From contig DKRJ01000004.1 of NCBI GenBank assembly GCA_002472145.1, positions 35,824 through 99,823 on the forward strand: a DNA stretch of 64,000 nucleotides. The letters run 5' to 3'. Shown here piece by piece: positions 25,971-34,545 of this stretch. The notes under the pieces were generated by a model. That model made no database searches. It was not told where the DNA came from and saw nothing but the letters and a program-made list of their open reading frames with translations. Both the position numbers and the translations under genes were made by a program. This DNA comes from Clostridiales bacterium UBA7285. GTDB lineage: Bacteria > Bacillota > Clostridia > Peptostreptococcales > Anaerovoracaceae. Positions within the stretch are counted from its first letter, which is position 1, and each line of letters starts with the position of its first letter.

Positions 25971-26195
25971 TCAGTTTTCGGACTGTGCGTCCTTTTCGCA
26001 CTTGCTCTTCTGACCGAAGTTGGCGCACATGGACGCCATGGAGCAGCTGGCGCACGCCTCCTTTACGTGTTCGGCTTCCTCGGGGGTCCTGTTCTTCACA
26101 TTTTTGTTCGCCAGAAATCCCCAGACGGCCGCGAGCACGCCTATCGCCACGCCCGCTATGACGATTATCAGGATCTGCCTGACAAAATCAGACAT
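25971..26195 (-). CDS. Small Cys-rich single-pass membrane protein
   Basis: This 74-residue protein is not assigned to a family. One membrane helix (about 7-28) is followed by a positively charged segment and a soluble tail with four cysteines at 48, 51, 57 and 66 (CX2C-X5-C-X8-C). The positive residues after the helix predict that the tail is cytoplasmic. The Cys spacing could hold an iron-sulfur cluster or zinc; that is inference. Its start overlaps the stop of the upstream radical SAM gene as TGATG, so the two are translationally coupled. A role as partner or electron donor of that enzyme is plausible but unproven. Confidence 0.75.
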   Translation of the reverse strand: MSDFVRQILIIVIAGVAIGVLAAVWGFLANKNVKNRTPEEAEHVKEACASCSMASMCANFGQKSKCEKDAQSEN

Positions 26196-27604
26196 CAGTG
26201 CTGCGCCTCCCTGTCAGGTCTTATGACGCTCTTCTTCGTTTTGCCGGTCTGAGTGTCAAAGAATTCCTCGGCGTAAGGCTTCCAGTTCTCGGCGTACTGC
26301 TTCGTCTTTGCGCAGAGATGATCCGCCGATTCAGGCGACTTCAGGTCTGTCGACTTAGCGCCCGATTCCTTGACGAGTTTAGGAAGGATCTCAGGGTTCT
26401 CGAGCATCGGGCAAGGCCTGAGCTGGTTGTCGTTGAACGGCTGGTTGTTATGATATGCCATGAAGAGAGGGCTCTGCAGGATCTCGAGCAGAGAATGCTC
26501 TCTGATGTTCATGTTCGAGTAGTGGATGAATACGCAAGGCTCGGCGTCGCCGTTGGCGTTGATGTGGAAGTAGTTCCTTCCTCCCGCGATGCATCCGCCG
26601 ACGTATTCGCCGTCGTTCTGGAAGTCGAATACGAAGAGGCCGTTGCCGTCATCCATGCTTCTGATCTTTCTGATGCGCTGGATCATGTACTTTCTCTGTT
26701 CAGGATCGAGCATGAGATCAGGGGAAGCGTCGTTGCCTACCGGCATATAGTGGAAGTACATTGAATAGAGAACGCCCTTTTCGATCTCCATGTTGATGAA
26801 TTCGTCGGAAGTGACGAGTTCGTAGTTGTTCTTCGTGTAGCAGATCGACGTGCCGAAGATGAGCCCGTTCTCCCTGAGGAGATCCATCGCGTGCATGACC
26901 TTCTGATATACGCCCTGTCCGCGGCGCGCGTCATTGGAATCTTCGCTTCCCTCGAGGCTGATCGCAAGCGCGAGGTTGCCGACTCTCTTCATCTCGGCGC
27001 AGAACGCCTCGTCTACGAGAGTGCCGTTCGTGAAAGCGATGAACTGGCATTCAGGATTCATCTCGCAGATCTTGATGAGGTCGTCTTTCCTGACGAGAGG
27101 CTCGCCGCCTGTGTACATGTAGAAGAAGACGCCGAGTTCCTTGCCCTCTTTGATGACTTTATTGATCTCGTCAACTGTGAGGTTGAGTTTGTATCCGTAT
27201 TCCGCGGCCCAGCATCCCGTGCAGCGGAGGTTGCACGCGCTCGTAGGGTCCATGAGGATGAGCCACGGAACGTTGCAGTTGTATTTAGCTCTGGCGTCGT
27301 GCATGACCTTAGTCCCGCAGAGCATAGCCTCATATCCGAAGTTCAGTACGAACGTCTTAAGGACGTGCTTGTCGGTATTGTCGATGATCCTGTTGATGTA
27401 TTTCATCAGGACGCCGTCCGGATCGGCGAGGTTCTTCTCCATCTTTTCGTAGTTGAGGTCCATGTTCGCGTTGCGGAGGTATTTCTCCGCGAGCTTGAAC
27501 ATATCCATGACAGCGCCCTGCCTGTCCTTTCCGAGTTTGGAATATGCGACCTCGAATCCCGCCGAAAAAGCTTCTCTCCCTAATTTGTGGGTCATGCTTG
27601 CCAT
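26195..27604 (-). CDS. Radical SAM protein with SPASM-like C-terminal cysteines
   Basis: The 469-residue protein has an N-terminal helical domain of about 110 residues, then the cluster motif CNLRCTGC (Cys 124, 128, 131), YTGGEPLVRK, and ISLEGSEDSNDARRG of the SAM barrel. Near residue 340 begins a second Cys region with GGCIAGG, INANGDAEPC, RPCPMLENP and DHLCAKT, resembling SPASM/twitch auxiliary cluster ligands. The family is common in Clostridia, but I know of no established reaction. It has its own promoter and AAGGAG ribosome binding site, and is coupled to the Cys-rich membrane protein gene downstream. No short peptide substrate gene is evident nearby. Confidence 0.85.
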   Translation of the reverse strand: MASMTHKLGREAFSAGFEVAYSKLGKDRQGAVMDMFKLAEKYLRNANMDLNYEKMEKNLADPDGVLMKYINRIIDNTDKHVLKTFVLNFGYEAMLCGTKVMHDARAKYNCNVPWLILMDPTSACNLRCTGCWAAEYGYKLNLTVDEINKVIKEGKELGVFFYMYTGGEPLVRKDDLIKICEMNPECQFIAFTNGTLVDEAFCAEMKRVGNLALAISLEGSEDSNDARRGQGVYQKVMHAMDLLRENGLIFGTSICYTKNNYELVTSDEFINMEIEKGVLYSMYFHYMPVGNDASPDLMLDPEQRKYMIQRIRKIRSMDDGNGLFVFDFQNDGEYVGGCIAGGRNYFHINANGDAEPCVFIHYSNMNIREHSLLEILQSPLFMAYHNNQPFNDNQLRPCPMLENPEILPKLVKESGAKSTDLKSPESADHLCAKTKQYAENWKPYAEEFFDTQTGKTKKSVIRPDREAQH

Positions 27605-27767
27605 AATATTTTCTCCTTAAAAAAACTGATATCATCGCCCCGAAGCCGATGCCCGGGCGAAACGCTATGCCGGTCCGCTGCCGACCGGAGTTGACTATTA
27701 AACATATCTTTACCTGATACGCTGTAATTTTACCACGCAAATCGGATATATAAAATAGACAGTTTCT

Positions 27768-27796
27768 TATATATGTAAAACTATATACGCGTTCAA
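27768..27796 (-). promoter_or_regulatory. Promoter of the radical SAM operon
   Basis: On the minus strand TTGAAC (27791-27796), a 17-bp spacer and TATATA (27768-27773) are seen. The start site region is very AT-rich (two ATATATAA-like blocks in imperfect inverted repeat, 27746-27775) and could hold an operator. The rest of 27605-27895 holds no gene that I can support. Confidence 0.7.
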
Positions 27797-27895
27797 AAAC
27801 GTTGCAATATTGGCACGCGAGGGCATGTTTTGTTTAAACAGAGACGACTGCGTAAAGAAAAAACGCGTTCGAATCGACCGGCATGCGCCGCTGTG

Positions 27896-28753
27896 TCAGA
27901 ACGCGATATCCAGACCCATTGCGGCAAAACCCCACAGCACGCCCAGCACGTACAGGACGCCTAGGATCGTGAAATTTTCACGCACGTTGCGGTTCTCCTT
28001 GAACAAAACAAGCAGCCCGACGCCTGCACTCACGAGCAGCCCGCTTATCATCGGTCCCGCGCCTATGACCCCCTCGATGTAGAGCTGCGTGATGATCACG
28101 GAAGCGCCGCAGTTAGGTATCAGCCCGACGAGGGCGGACAGCATCACACCAACGGCCGGACGCCTCGCGAGAAACGACTCGAGGAAAGCCCTGCCGCCCG
28201 AATGGATCAAAGCCTCCACGGCGAAGGTGACGATAAAGATAAATATGAACGTCTGCATCGTCCTGATCAGGGCCTCGGCCGCGACTCCGTGCCCGTCGGC
28301 GCTGCAGTCGTGCGCGTGCGCCTTCCTGTACGCCTCGAAGTCGGACTCGCTCCTGGAAAAGACCCTGCGGAACAGGAAAGATACGACAAAGCCGCTCACC
28401 GCAGCCGTTCCGATCTTGAAAAATATGATGCGCGCGATAGTCGCCGACGGCACGCGTTCCGCGAGGAGCACCGGTATCATCTCGTCCGACGTGGACATGA
28501 AGACCGCGATGAGCGTCCCCATGTCGACGAGCCCCGCCGCGTAAAAATTAGATAAGGCGGCCGAAAAACCGCACTGCGGGAACGCCCCGAGCAGCGCCCC
28601 GATCAGAGGACCCGCTTTGCCGGCTTTGGCGACGAGGTGAGCCGTCTTTCCCGACGCCTTCCGCTCGATGAACTCGAGGAGCAGGTACGTGACGAACAGG
28701 AAGGGCAGCAGTTTCAAACTGTCTTCGAATGTATGCGATAGTATTTCTTTCAT
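27896..28753 (-). CDS. Putative heavy-metal/manganese exporter (ArsP_2-type permease)
   Basis: The 285-residue protein has about eight to ten membrane helices arranged as two repeats, each with a Pro-x-Cys-Gly motif: LGAFPQCGFS in the first half and GLIPNCGAS in the second. This is the pattern of the putative permease family annotated as arsenic efflux or manganese transporter. The substrate is not proven for this protein. A hydrophilic His/Asp-containing loop (HAHDCSADGHG) lies between the halves. It starts 21 bases after a HAD hydrolase gene. No riboswitch is visible in that short gap. Confidence 0.8.
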   Translation of the reverse strand: MKEILSHTFEDSLKLLPFLFVTYLLLEFIERKASGKTAHLVAKAGKAGPLIGALLGAFPQCGFSAALSNFYAAGLVDMGTLIAVFMSTSDEMIPVLLAERVPSATIARIIFFKIGTAAVSGFVVSFLFRRVFSRSESDFEAYRKAHAHDCSADGHGVAAEALIRTMQTFIFIFIVTFAVEALIHSGGRAFLESFLARRPAVGVMLSALVGLIPNCGASVIITQLYIEGVIGAGPMISGLLVSAGVGLLVLFKENRNVRENFTILGVLYVLGVLWGFAAMGLDIAF

Positions 28754-28774
28754 TTATCCGTTTCGCGCCTTTTC

Positions 28775-29683
28775 TCAGTCGAGGTGGCGCGGCGCGCCAG
28801 AGACGGACGCCATGATTTTTTCGTCCTCCTCGGCGCGTATCCTGTCCGCGAACTCGCGGATCTTGCCCGAGATCCACATGTATGCCTGTGATCCCTCGCG
28901 ATAGTCGGCCTCGGCGTACGTGTCGATCCTCCCGCTGGAACGCAGCGTCTCCACCTGAGTGAAGGCTTCGCGGTCTGAGCGCGGATATATCGCGAACGTA
29001 GCGCCGCCGTGGCTCTTTATGACAGAAAAGGCGGGCACGTCGCTCGGACCGTCCGCGACGTATATCATGTTCTTGAACTTGACACGGCGCATGTCGTCAG
29101 GCATCGCGGCGTTAACGTCGATGGCGGGGTTTTTGTTGGAACCCTTGTTTATCTCGAAAATCGCGCGCGTCTTCGTGGTGTTGTCGATCGTGTATCCGAC
29201 CTCGCTGATGATCCGCCCGTCCGGAGAGTCGTCCTCTATCAGTTCGCACCCCCAGACGCCGTCGACGTGAGGGCGCACGGCGGAACCTTCGATGACGGCC
29301 GTCATCCCGGTGCTGACTATGTAGTGCTCGACCTTTATGTCGTACGGCTCGTACCGTTTGTCTTCGGAGATCATGCGGCGCGTTGAGTCGAATATCCCGG
29401 GGATTCCCTCGAAAAACTTCAGTTCCCTGCCGAACTCGCGGAGTCTGGCGTTGGAAAGCCCGCGGAAGATCCCCGCCTTAGCGTAATGTATGAAATGATT
29501 GAGGTATATGGTGTCCTTATTCACCCGGACGTCCTGCTCTTTCAGGTATTTTTCCGGAAGCGCGTTGACCTCGTTCCAGAACGTCGCCGCGTCCACGCCG
29601 TACGCTCTGAAGATCGGTTCCTGCATGTATCCGTCGATCAGGGTCTTGTCGAAGTCCCATATCACGGCTATTATATTTGCCAT
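28775..29683 (-). CDS. HAD superfamily hydrolase
   Basis: The 302-residue protein starts MANIIAVIWDFDKTLIDG, with the catalytic DFDKT motif I of HAD phosphatases; IVSTGM is motif II-like, and YVADGPSDVPAF is motif IV with the acidic metal ligands. A large cap lies between motifs I and II. The substrate is unknown. The ATG at 29683 is chosen because the catalytic motif must lie close to the N terminus; the longer open frame runs antisense through the rplT terminator region. Confidence 0.85.
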   Translation of the reverse strand: MANIIAVIWDFDKTLIDGYMQEPIFRAYGVDAATFWNEVNALPEKYLKEQDVRVNKDTIYLNHFIHYAKAGIFRGLSNARLREFGRELKFFEGIPGIFDSTRRMISEDKRYEPYDIKVEHYIVSTGMTAVIEGSAVRPHVDGVWGCELIEDDSPDGRIISEVGYTIDNTTKTRAIFEINKGSNKNPAIDVNAAMPDDMRRVKFKNMIYVADGPSDVPAFSVIKSHGGATFAIYPRSDREAFTQVETLRSSGRIDTYAEADYREGSQAYMWISGKIREFADRIRAEEDEKIMASVSGAPRHLD

Positions 29684-29707
29684 ATCCAAGCCTGCTTTCG
29701 AGGTTAT

Positions 29708-29737
29708 AAAAAGACCCGAAGAGGAACTCTCCGGATC
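29708..29737 (-). terminator. Terminator of infC-rpmI-rplT
   Basis: An 11-bp stem (29713-29723 with 29727-29737, two G-U pairs, 3-base loop) runs into TTTTT on the minus strand, 24 bases after the rplT stop. Confidence 0.9.
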
Positions 29738-29760
29738 CGTTTTCGCTTTATTGCAGCGCG

Positions 29761-30120
29761 TTAATTCGCGCTCGCCGCCTTTGCTGTCTCGCAGAGCTTC
29801 GAGAATCCGTCGGCGTCGTAGATTGCCATCTCGGAAAGCATCTTCCTGTTGATGTCGATCCCGCTCTTCTTCAGCCCGTCCATGAGGCGGCTGTAGGAGA
29901 TGCCGTTCTGTCTGGCTCCCGCGTTGATGCGGGCGATCCACATCTGTCTGTACTGTCTCTTCTTAAGCTTTCTGCCGGAGTAAGCCGATGCGAGCGCTCT
30001 CATGCGCGCGGTCTTCGCTGTCCTGAACTGTTTGCTCTTTGCTCCGTAATATCCTCTCGCCTCTTTGAGAAGCTTCTTATGTCTCTTGTGCGCGTTTACA
30101 CCTTTTTTAACTCTTGCCAT
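29761..30120 (-). CDS. rplT: 50S ribosomal protein L20
   Basis: The 119-residue, strongly basic protein begins [19 protein letters not shown] and contains [20 protein letters not shown], both typical of L20. It is needed early in 50S assembly and, in Firmicutes, L20 binds the leader of its own infC-rpmI-rplT operon to repress it. Confidence 0.98.
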   Translation of the reverse strand: MARVKKGVNAHKRHKKLLKEARGYYGAKSKQFRTAKTARMRALASAYSGRKLKKRQYRQMWIARINAGARQNGISYSRLMDGLKKSGIDINRKMLSEMAIYDADGFSKLCETAKAASAN

Positions 30121-30143
30121 TTTACACTACCTCCCGAAACTTA

Positions 30144-30344
30144 CTATTTAGCCATGGATCTGAGCATTCTCTTCTGATCGGCGCTCGACGCGAGCGTCGC
30201 CTTGCGGAGCCCTCTTTTTCTCTTTGGCGTCTTGCTCGTGAGTTTATGGCTCTTATACGCTTTATTTCTCTTGATCTGACCGCTTCCGGTAAGTCTTAAT
30301 CTCTTGCACGCACCTCTGTGCGATTTCATTTTGTTCTTTGCCAT
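30144..30344 (-). CDS. rpmI: 50S ribosomal protein L35
   Basis: A 66-residue basic protein ([20 protein letters not shown]) of usual L35 length and sequence, including the [13 protein letters not shown] segment. It lies between infC and rplT as in nearly all bacteria. Confidence 0.98.
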   Translation of the reverse strand: MAKNKMKSHRGACKRLRLTGSGQIKRNKAYKSHKLTSKTPKRKRGLRKATLASSADQKRMLRSMAK

Positions 30345-30393
30345 TTTCAGAATAACCTCCAGTTCTATGTAGTCTACTCGCGTTCCTCGCGTG

Positions 30394-30906
30394 TTATTTA
30401 GTGCTCTTCGGCGCTATGAACATGATCATCGATCTGCCTTCCATGTTAGGCTTCTTTTCGACTGTTCCCGATTCCGCGCAGAGTTCGGCGAACTTATCCA
30501 TCACCTCGCGCCCGAGAGCCGTATGGCCCAGTTCGCGGCCGCGGAAACGCAGCGAGACCTTCACCTTATTGCCTTCCGCAAGGAACTTGCACGCCGTCGC
30601 GGCTTTGACCTCGATGTCGTGTTCCTCGATAAAAGTGCTGAGCCTGATCTCCTTGACCTGTATGGTCTTCTGCTTCTTGCGGGCTTCTTTCTCGCGTTTC
30701 TGCGCCTCGTAGCGGTATTTCCCGTAGTCGAGGATCCTGCAGACCGGCGGGACCGCGTTAGGTGAGACCTCTACAAGGTCGAGCTTCTTCTCATCTGCGA
30801 TGTTGAGAGCCTCGGGAACGCTCATGACTCCGAGCATCGTCCCGTCTTCACCTATAACTCTGATCTCCCTGGCGCGGATCTCTTCGTTGATCCTGTTCTC
30901 TTTAAT
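30394..30906 (-). CDS. infC: Translation initiation factor IF-3, with AUU start codon
   Basis: IF-3 checks the start codon and keeps 30S free of 50S. The product of about 170 residues has the N-domain ([34 protein letters not shown]) and C-domain ([14 protein letters not shown]). No ATG stands in a fitting place: the open frame extends to a distant TTG inside the terminator hairpin. Instead GGAGG is followed by 6 bases and an ATT at 30906-30904, the rare start codon used by infC so that IF-3 represses its own translation. The attenuator hairpin upstream adds control at transcription. Confidence 0.95.
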   Translation of the reverse strand: MKENRINEEIRAREIRVIGEDGTMLGVMSVPEALNIADEKKLDLVEVSPNAVPPVCRILDYGKYRYEAQKREKEARKKQKTIQVKEIRLSTFIEEHDIEVKAATACKFLAEGNKVKVSLRFRGRELGHTALGREVMDKFAELCAESGTVEKKPNMEGRSMIMFIAPKSTK

Positions 30907-31045
30907 GGTGCACCTCCATGCATTAAAAAAGCGGACACTCGAAGTATCCGCCAAAACATCACACTTACCGTGCGTGATCTCTCAAAATATCGACCCGGCG
31001 GAACGAGATCCGAAGGGTGAGAAGCGGATAACTTCTACTTCGTAC
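30907..31045 (-). promoter_or_regulatory. infC-rpmI-rplT leader (L20 leader type)
   Basis: About 140 bases of untranslated leader separate the promoter from infC. It contains several pairing segments and ends in an intrinsic terminator just before the infC ribosome binding site. Position and layout match the ribosomal protein L20 leader of Firmicutes, in which L20 binding favours termination. I assign it by position and structure, not by an alignment. Confidence 0.75.
30925..30951 (-). terminator. Attenuator terminator before infC
   Basis: A 9-bp stem (30931-30939 with 30943-30951, one G-U pair, loop of 3) is followed by TTTTTT on the minus strand, only 6 bases before the GGAGG of infC. Confidence 0.9.
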
Positions 31046-31051
31046 TGGATT

Positions 31052-31080
31052 AATCTATCATTTTCGGGCGTGCATGTCAA
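31052..31080 (-). promoter_or_regulatory. Promoter of infC-rpmI-rplT
   Basis: TTGACA (31075-31080, minus strand), a 17-bp spacer and TAGATT (31052-31057). Confidence 0.88.
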
Positions 31081-31129
31081 CAACTTTTTCCCCGAAAAGC
31101 CGTATTTTTCTGAAACAGTCTCAGTCTTT

Positions 31130-32065
31130 CTAAAGCGACCCGTGCTTTTCGTGGTAGTCGCGCGCGGTCAGACAGTCGCGCCTGATCTGCTCCGATAAGA
31201 GTTCCCTGCTTTCGAACTTCTTTTCGTCGCGCAGTTTCTCGATGAACTCCACTTTGATCGTCTTTCCGTAGAGTTCCTTGTCGAAATCGAAGATGTGCGT
31301 CTCGATGTTCTTTGAAAACTCGCCGATGGTGGGCTTGACTCCGACGTTCGTTATGCTTGCGTATTTCTTCCCCGAGTAGATGCAGTACGTCACGTATACT
31401 CCGTTCGGAGGCGCGACCATGCTCTCGTCTATGACGAGGTTCGAAGTCGGGAATCCGAGCGTTTTGCCCAGATGGTTGCCCTCCACGACCTCTCCGTAGA
31501 CGGCGTACTTTCTTCCCATGTATTTCTCGCACTCGTCGACCCTGCCCTCCGCGATCAGCTTCCTGATGAGTGTCGAGCTGACGACCTGACCGTCGATCGT
31601 GAAAGGTTCCATGACGAAAGTCCGGATCCCTTCCCCGGCGCACAGTTCCTTCAGTTTTTCCGGGTTTCCCGACGCCTTGTACCCGAAAGTGTGGTTGAAG
31701 CCGCAGAACACGGCCTTTGCGTGCAGCGTCCCCGCCAGAAGTTTTTTCACGTAGTCCTCCGGGGGCATCTTCATGATCTCCTCTGTGAACGGGAGGCTGA
31801 AGAGATATTCGACCCCGAGCGACTCCATGATCTGTTCCTTCTCGGTCTTGAATAGTATCCTCTTTGCACGCGGGAGCTCCGGCAGCAGGTCGCGGGGATG
31901 ATTGGAAAAAGTGAACACCGACGGGACCAGTCCCTCTGCGTCCGCCTCTTCCTTCATGCGCCTTATCAACTCCTGATGACCGTAATGGACGCCCTCGAAA
32001 TTTCCGAGAGCGACCGCCGTGTTTCCGATATCTTTTATCTCTTCAACATTTCTGAATATCTTCAT
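31130..32065 (-). CDS. ribF: Bifunctional riboflavin kinase / FAD synthetase
   Basis: This 311-residue enzyme makes FMN and then FAD. The N-terminal adenylyltransferase domain has GNFEGVHYGHQ (21-31), corresponding to the HxGH-type nucleotide-binding motif, and STLIRKLI; the C-terminal kinase domain has GKTLGFPTSN and the NGVYVTY strand. GNFDGVH is usual, so Glu replaces the common Asp here. It lies downstream of truB, a frequent Firmicutes arrangement. Confidence 0.95.
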   Translation of the reverse strand: MKIFRNVEEIKDIGNTAVALGNFEGVHYGHQELIRRMKEEADAEGLVPSVFTFSNHPRDLLPELPRAKRILFKTEKEQIMESLGVEYLFSLPFTEEIMKMPPEDYVKKLLAGTLHAKAVFCGFNHTFGYKASGNPEKLKELCAGEGIRTFVMEPFTIDGQVVSSTLIRKLIAEGRVDECEKYMGRKYAVYGEVVEGNHLGKTLGFPTSNLVIDESMVAPPNGVYVTYCIYSGKKYASITNVGVKPTIGEFSKNIETHIFDFDKELYGKTIKVEFIEKLRDEKKFESRELLSEQIRRDCLTARDYHEKHGSL

Positions 32066-32099
32066 TTCCTCTGCCGATCATATCTATGAACAAAACCCG

Positions 32100-33041
32100 T
32101 CAGTCGAATATCTTATCGGGAGAAAGCGTCCCGTCTCCCCGGGCGGATCCGACGCCGACGAATCCTCCGTCTGGCCCGTATATCCTGTACCCCGTCCTGA
32201 ATATCCCGCGCAGCGGCAGCGGGAATTCCTGCTCCGCGTACCGGGGCTTTTGTATCGCTTTCCACTGATAATGCCTGAGCGTCACGCCGTTGCGGAACAT
32301 CCGCTCCTCCCGCTCGCCGACCGTCGCCTTTCCGAGGAACACGAGCGCGTCTCCGGACGAGATCACTCTTTCCTCTATCCGGCTCAGGTCCATGCTCCTC
32401 ATCATATCCGGAGTAATCCCGGACTCTGCCGTGAATATCCCGCTCTTCGTGCGTACGAGAGACGTCATAGCGGCTCCGCATCCCAGGCTTTCGCCTATGT
32501 CGTGGCAGATCGTCCTGATGTACGTCCCTTTAGTGCATCTTACGACAAAAGAAAAATCGCGGCCGTTCAGTTCCGTGATGTCGATCTTCTCGATATACGC
32601 CTTCCGCGGTTTTATCTTTGAACTGATCTCGTGAGTCCTGCCGTCCCTGGCGTATGCGTAAAGGCGCTTCCCGTCGATCTTTACGGCGGAATACGCCGGC
32701 GGTATCTGTGAGATCACGCCCGTCATGGCAGCCGCGGCGTCCCTGAGCCGGTCCGGTTCTACCGAAATGTCGGCCGAATCCTCGATCACGGTCCCCCAGA
32801 CGTCCTGAGTATCTGTCCTCAGGCCGAGCCTGGCCGTCCCGCGATATTCTTTGATGTCGGCGTCCAGGTAATCCATCACGCGGCTCGCACCGCCTATGCC
32901 CACGGGCAGGACGCCCTCCGCCATAGGGTCGAGAGTTCCCAGGTGGCCGGCCTTTTCGCGCATTATGCCTCTGACCACGGCGACCATGCTGAATGACGTC
33001 ATGTTCACCGGCTTATACGTGTTCAGGATGCCGCTCTTCAT
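32100..33041 (-). CDS. truB: tRNA pseudouridine-55 synthase TruB
   Basis: TruB makes the universal pseudouridine of the T-loop. The 313 residues include GHLGTLDPMAEGVLP with the catalytic Asp38, IPPAYSAVKIDGKRLYAYAR, and YIRTICHDIGESLG. The C-terminal portion (PUA-like region) is short. Its ATG overlaps the nrnA stop by ATGA. Confidence 0.96.
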   Translation of the reverse strand: MKSGILNTYKPVNMTSFSMVAVVRGIMREKAGHLGTLDPMAEGVLPVGIGGASRVMDYLDADIKEYRGTARLGLRTDTQDVWGTVIEDSADISVEPDRLRDAAAAMTGVISQIPPAYSAVKIDGKRLYAYARDGRTHEISSKIKPRKAYIEKIDITELNGRDFSFVVRCTKGTYIRTICHDIGESLGCGAAMTSLVRTKSGIFTAESGITPDMMRSMDLSRIEERVISSGDALVFLGKATVGEREERMFRNGVTLRHYQWKAIQKPRYAEQEFPLPLRGIFRTGYRIYGPDGGFVGVGSARGDGTLSPDKIFD

Positions 33042-34090
33042 TCAGTCTCTTTCTTCTCTTTGTTCCTGCCGTCCGCGCCGGCATTCCCGGTCACGGTGCC
33101 TTCCATCTGCTCCGTCAGCGCTTTCCTGACCTGATCGAACGCGGTCGAAAGATCGGTCCTGAGCGTTGCGCCCGCCGCGCGCGCGTGGCCTCCGCCGCCG
33201 AGTCTGGCCGCGACCTCGGACACGTCGACTTCGCACTTCGAACGCATGCTGACCTTGACGCAGTCCGATGATTCCTCCTTCAGGAGGACGGATACCTCTA
33301 TGCCGTCTATGGACCTGATCCTGTTGGCGATCCTGTCCGTCTCGTCCATATACGCGCCTGTCTCTTTAAGCATGTCCCGGGTCACGTACGCCATGCCGGC
33401 TTTTCCGTCGCAGATCAGGACGAGAGTGTCGAGCGTCCTGTTCTCGATCATGATGCGTTCGAGGCGGTTGTGCTCGTACAGTTCGATGCTCGCTCTGTTC
33501 GTGTCGGTTCCCCAGTCATAGAGTTCGGCCGCGATGAGATGAGATTCCTTGTTCGTGCTCTGGTACTGGAAATCTCCCGTGTCCGTTGTGATGCCGACAA
33601 AAATAGCTTCGCCGATCTCAGGCGTCCCGGCCACCCCGAGTTCTTTGATCAACCGGTAAACTATCTGAGCCGTCGCCGGGCATTCGCTTTCGACGTAGTT
33701 GTAATCGCAGAAGCCCTTCGTCATCCTGTGGTGATCGATGCAGACGGAAGTCTTACCCGTGCGTAAGACCTCTGCTCTCCTGCCGATCCTGTCGATGCTG
33801 CTCGAGTCGACGCAGAATGCGACGTCGGCTCCGGCGGCGTCGCTGAAATCCCGGGTGCAATGCTTTTCCGAGAAAAATTTAAGGTTGTCCGGGATCCTCT
33901 CGTCTATCAGGATGCACGTCCTTTTGCCGAGGCTTTTCAGTGCCAGAGAGAGCGCGACGCACGATCCGATCGCGTCCCCGTCCATGTTTTCGTGAGGAAA
34001 GAGCGCTATGCTCCCCGCTCCGAGCAGGACCTCTGCTATGTCGCGGAGGCTGTCTCTGCTGCTTTCGCCGTCGTTTGCGTTAGTCCTCAT
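33038..34090 (-). CDS. nrnA: DHH/DHHA1 phosphoesterase, NrnA type (oligoribonuclease / pAp phosphatase)
   Basis: NrnA degrades short RNA oligonucleotides and 3'-phosphoadenosine 5'-phosphate. In its 350 residues the metal-site motifs are HENMDGDAIGS (His33, Asp37, Asp39), VDSSS (Asp94), the DHH triad (119-121), and a DHHA1 domain with GGGGHARAAGA near the C terminus. GGAGG precedes the ATG, which overlaps the end of rbfA by 11 bases. Position between rbfA and truB is the normal one. Confidence 0.93.
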   Translation of the reverse strand: MRTNANDGESSRDSLRDIAEVLLGAGSIALFPHENMDGDAIGSCVALSLALKSLGKRTCILIDERIPDNLKFFSEKHCTRDFSDAAGADVAFCVDSSSIDRIGRRAEVLRTGKTSVCIDHHRMTKGFCDYNYVESECPATAQIVYRLIKELGVAGTPEIGEAIFVGITTDTGDFQYQSTNKESHLIAAELYDWGTDTNRASIELYEHNRLERIMIENRTLDTLVLICDGKAGMAYVTRDMLKETGAYMDETDRIANRIRSIDGIEVSVLLKEESSDCVKVSMRSKCEVDVSEVAARLGGGGHARAAGATLRTDLSTAFDQVRKALTEQMEGTVTGNAGADGRNKEKKETE

Positions 34091-34538
34091 TTTTATCCTC
34101 CGGTTTAATGTCCAGGCCGCCTAAGATCTCGTCGATGCGCCTGCCGTATTCTTCTGAGGTGTCAATCTTGAATATGAGTTCAGGCGCGCGCCTGATCATC
34201 ATCTGTCTGCCGATCTCGCGGCGGAATACAGGCGTCGCTTTTTTAAGCGCCTCGAGGGCTTCGGCGCTTTCGGTGGCTTCGCTGCCGCCTTCGTGGGCTT
34301 TGCTGCTTTCGGAAGATTCGCTCCGGCTTTCGAGGACTTCGGCGCCGCCTCTGCCCGTTCCCGTCTGAAGGACGGTGACGTATACGGTCGCGTAGCTTCC
34401 GTCACTCGTGAGATCGACGCCCGTTACGCTAACGATCCCGGATGACAGTCTCGGATCCTTGATGTCCTTAAGGAGCATCCCGCTGATTATCCGCCTGATC
34501 TCCTCGGAGCGCCTTCCTGTTTTATATGGTCTGCTCAT
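34080..34538 (-). CDS. rbfA: Ribosome-binding factor A, with low-complexity insertion
   Basis: RbfA is a KH-fold protein that helps mature the 30S 5' end of 16S rRNA. The start (RRSEEIRRIISGMLLKDIKDPRL, shortened here) and the later RREIGRQM and RRAPEL segments are typical. Between the strand ending VTVLQTG (about residue 60) and EALEALKK (about 94) lie some 30 residues rich in Ser, Glu, Ala and Gly where relatives have a short acidic link. The insertion is encoded by short repeats of a GCTTCG/GCTTTCG kind. It is in frame, so the protein is probably functional with a disordered loop. Confidence 0.93.
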   Translation of the reverse strand: MSRPYKTGRRSEEIRRIISGMLLKDIKDPRLSSGIVSVTGVDLTSDGSYATVYVTVLQTGTGRGGAEVLESRSESSESSKAHEGGSEATESAEALEALKKATPVFRREIGRQMMIRRAPELIFKIDTSEEYGRRIDEILGGLDIKPEDKNED

Positions 34539-34545
34539 GGGCGGA

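Noticed and set aside
28754..28774. yybP-ykoY manganese riboswitch before the putative metal exporter
   Set aside because: Only 21 bases separate the exporter from the HAD gene, too short for this RNA.
30907..30954. TTG at 30954 as start of infC
   Set aside because: It lies inside the attenuator terminator stem and has no ribosome binding site; GGAGG followed by ATT at 30906 fits IF-3 homology and length.
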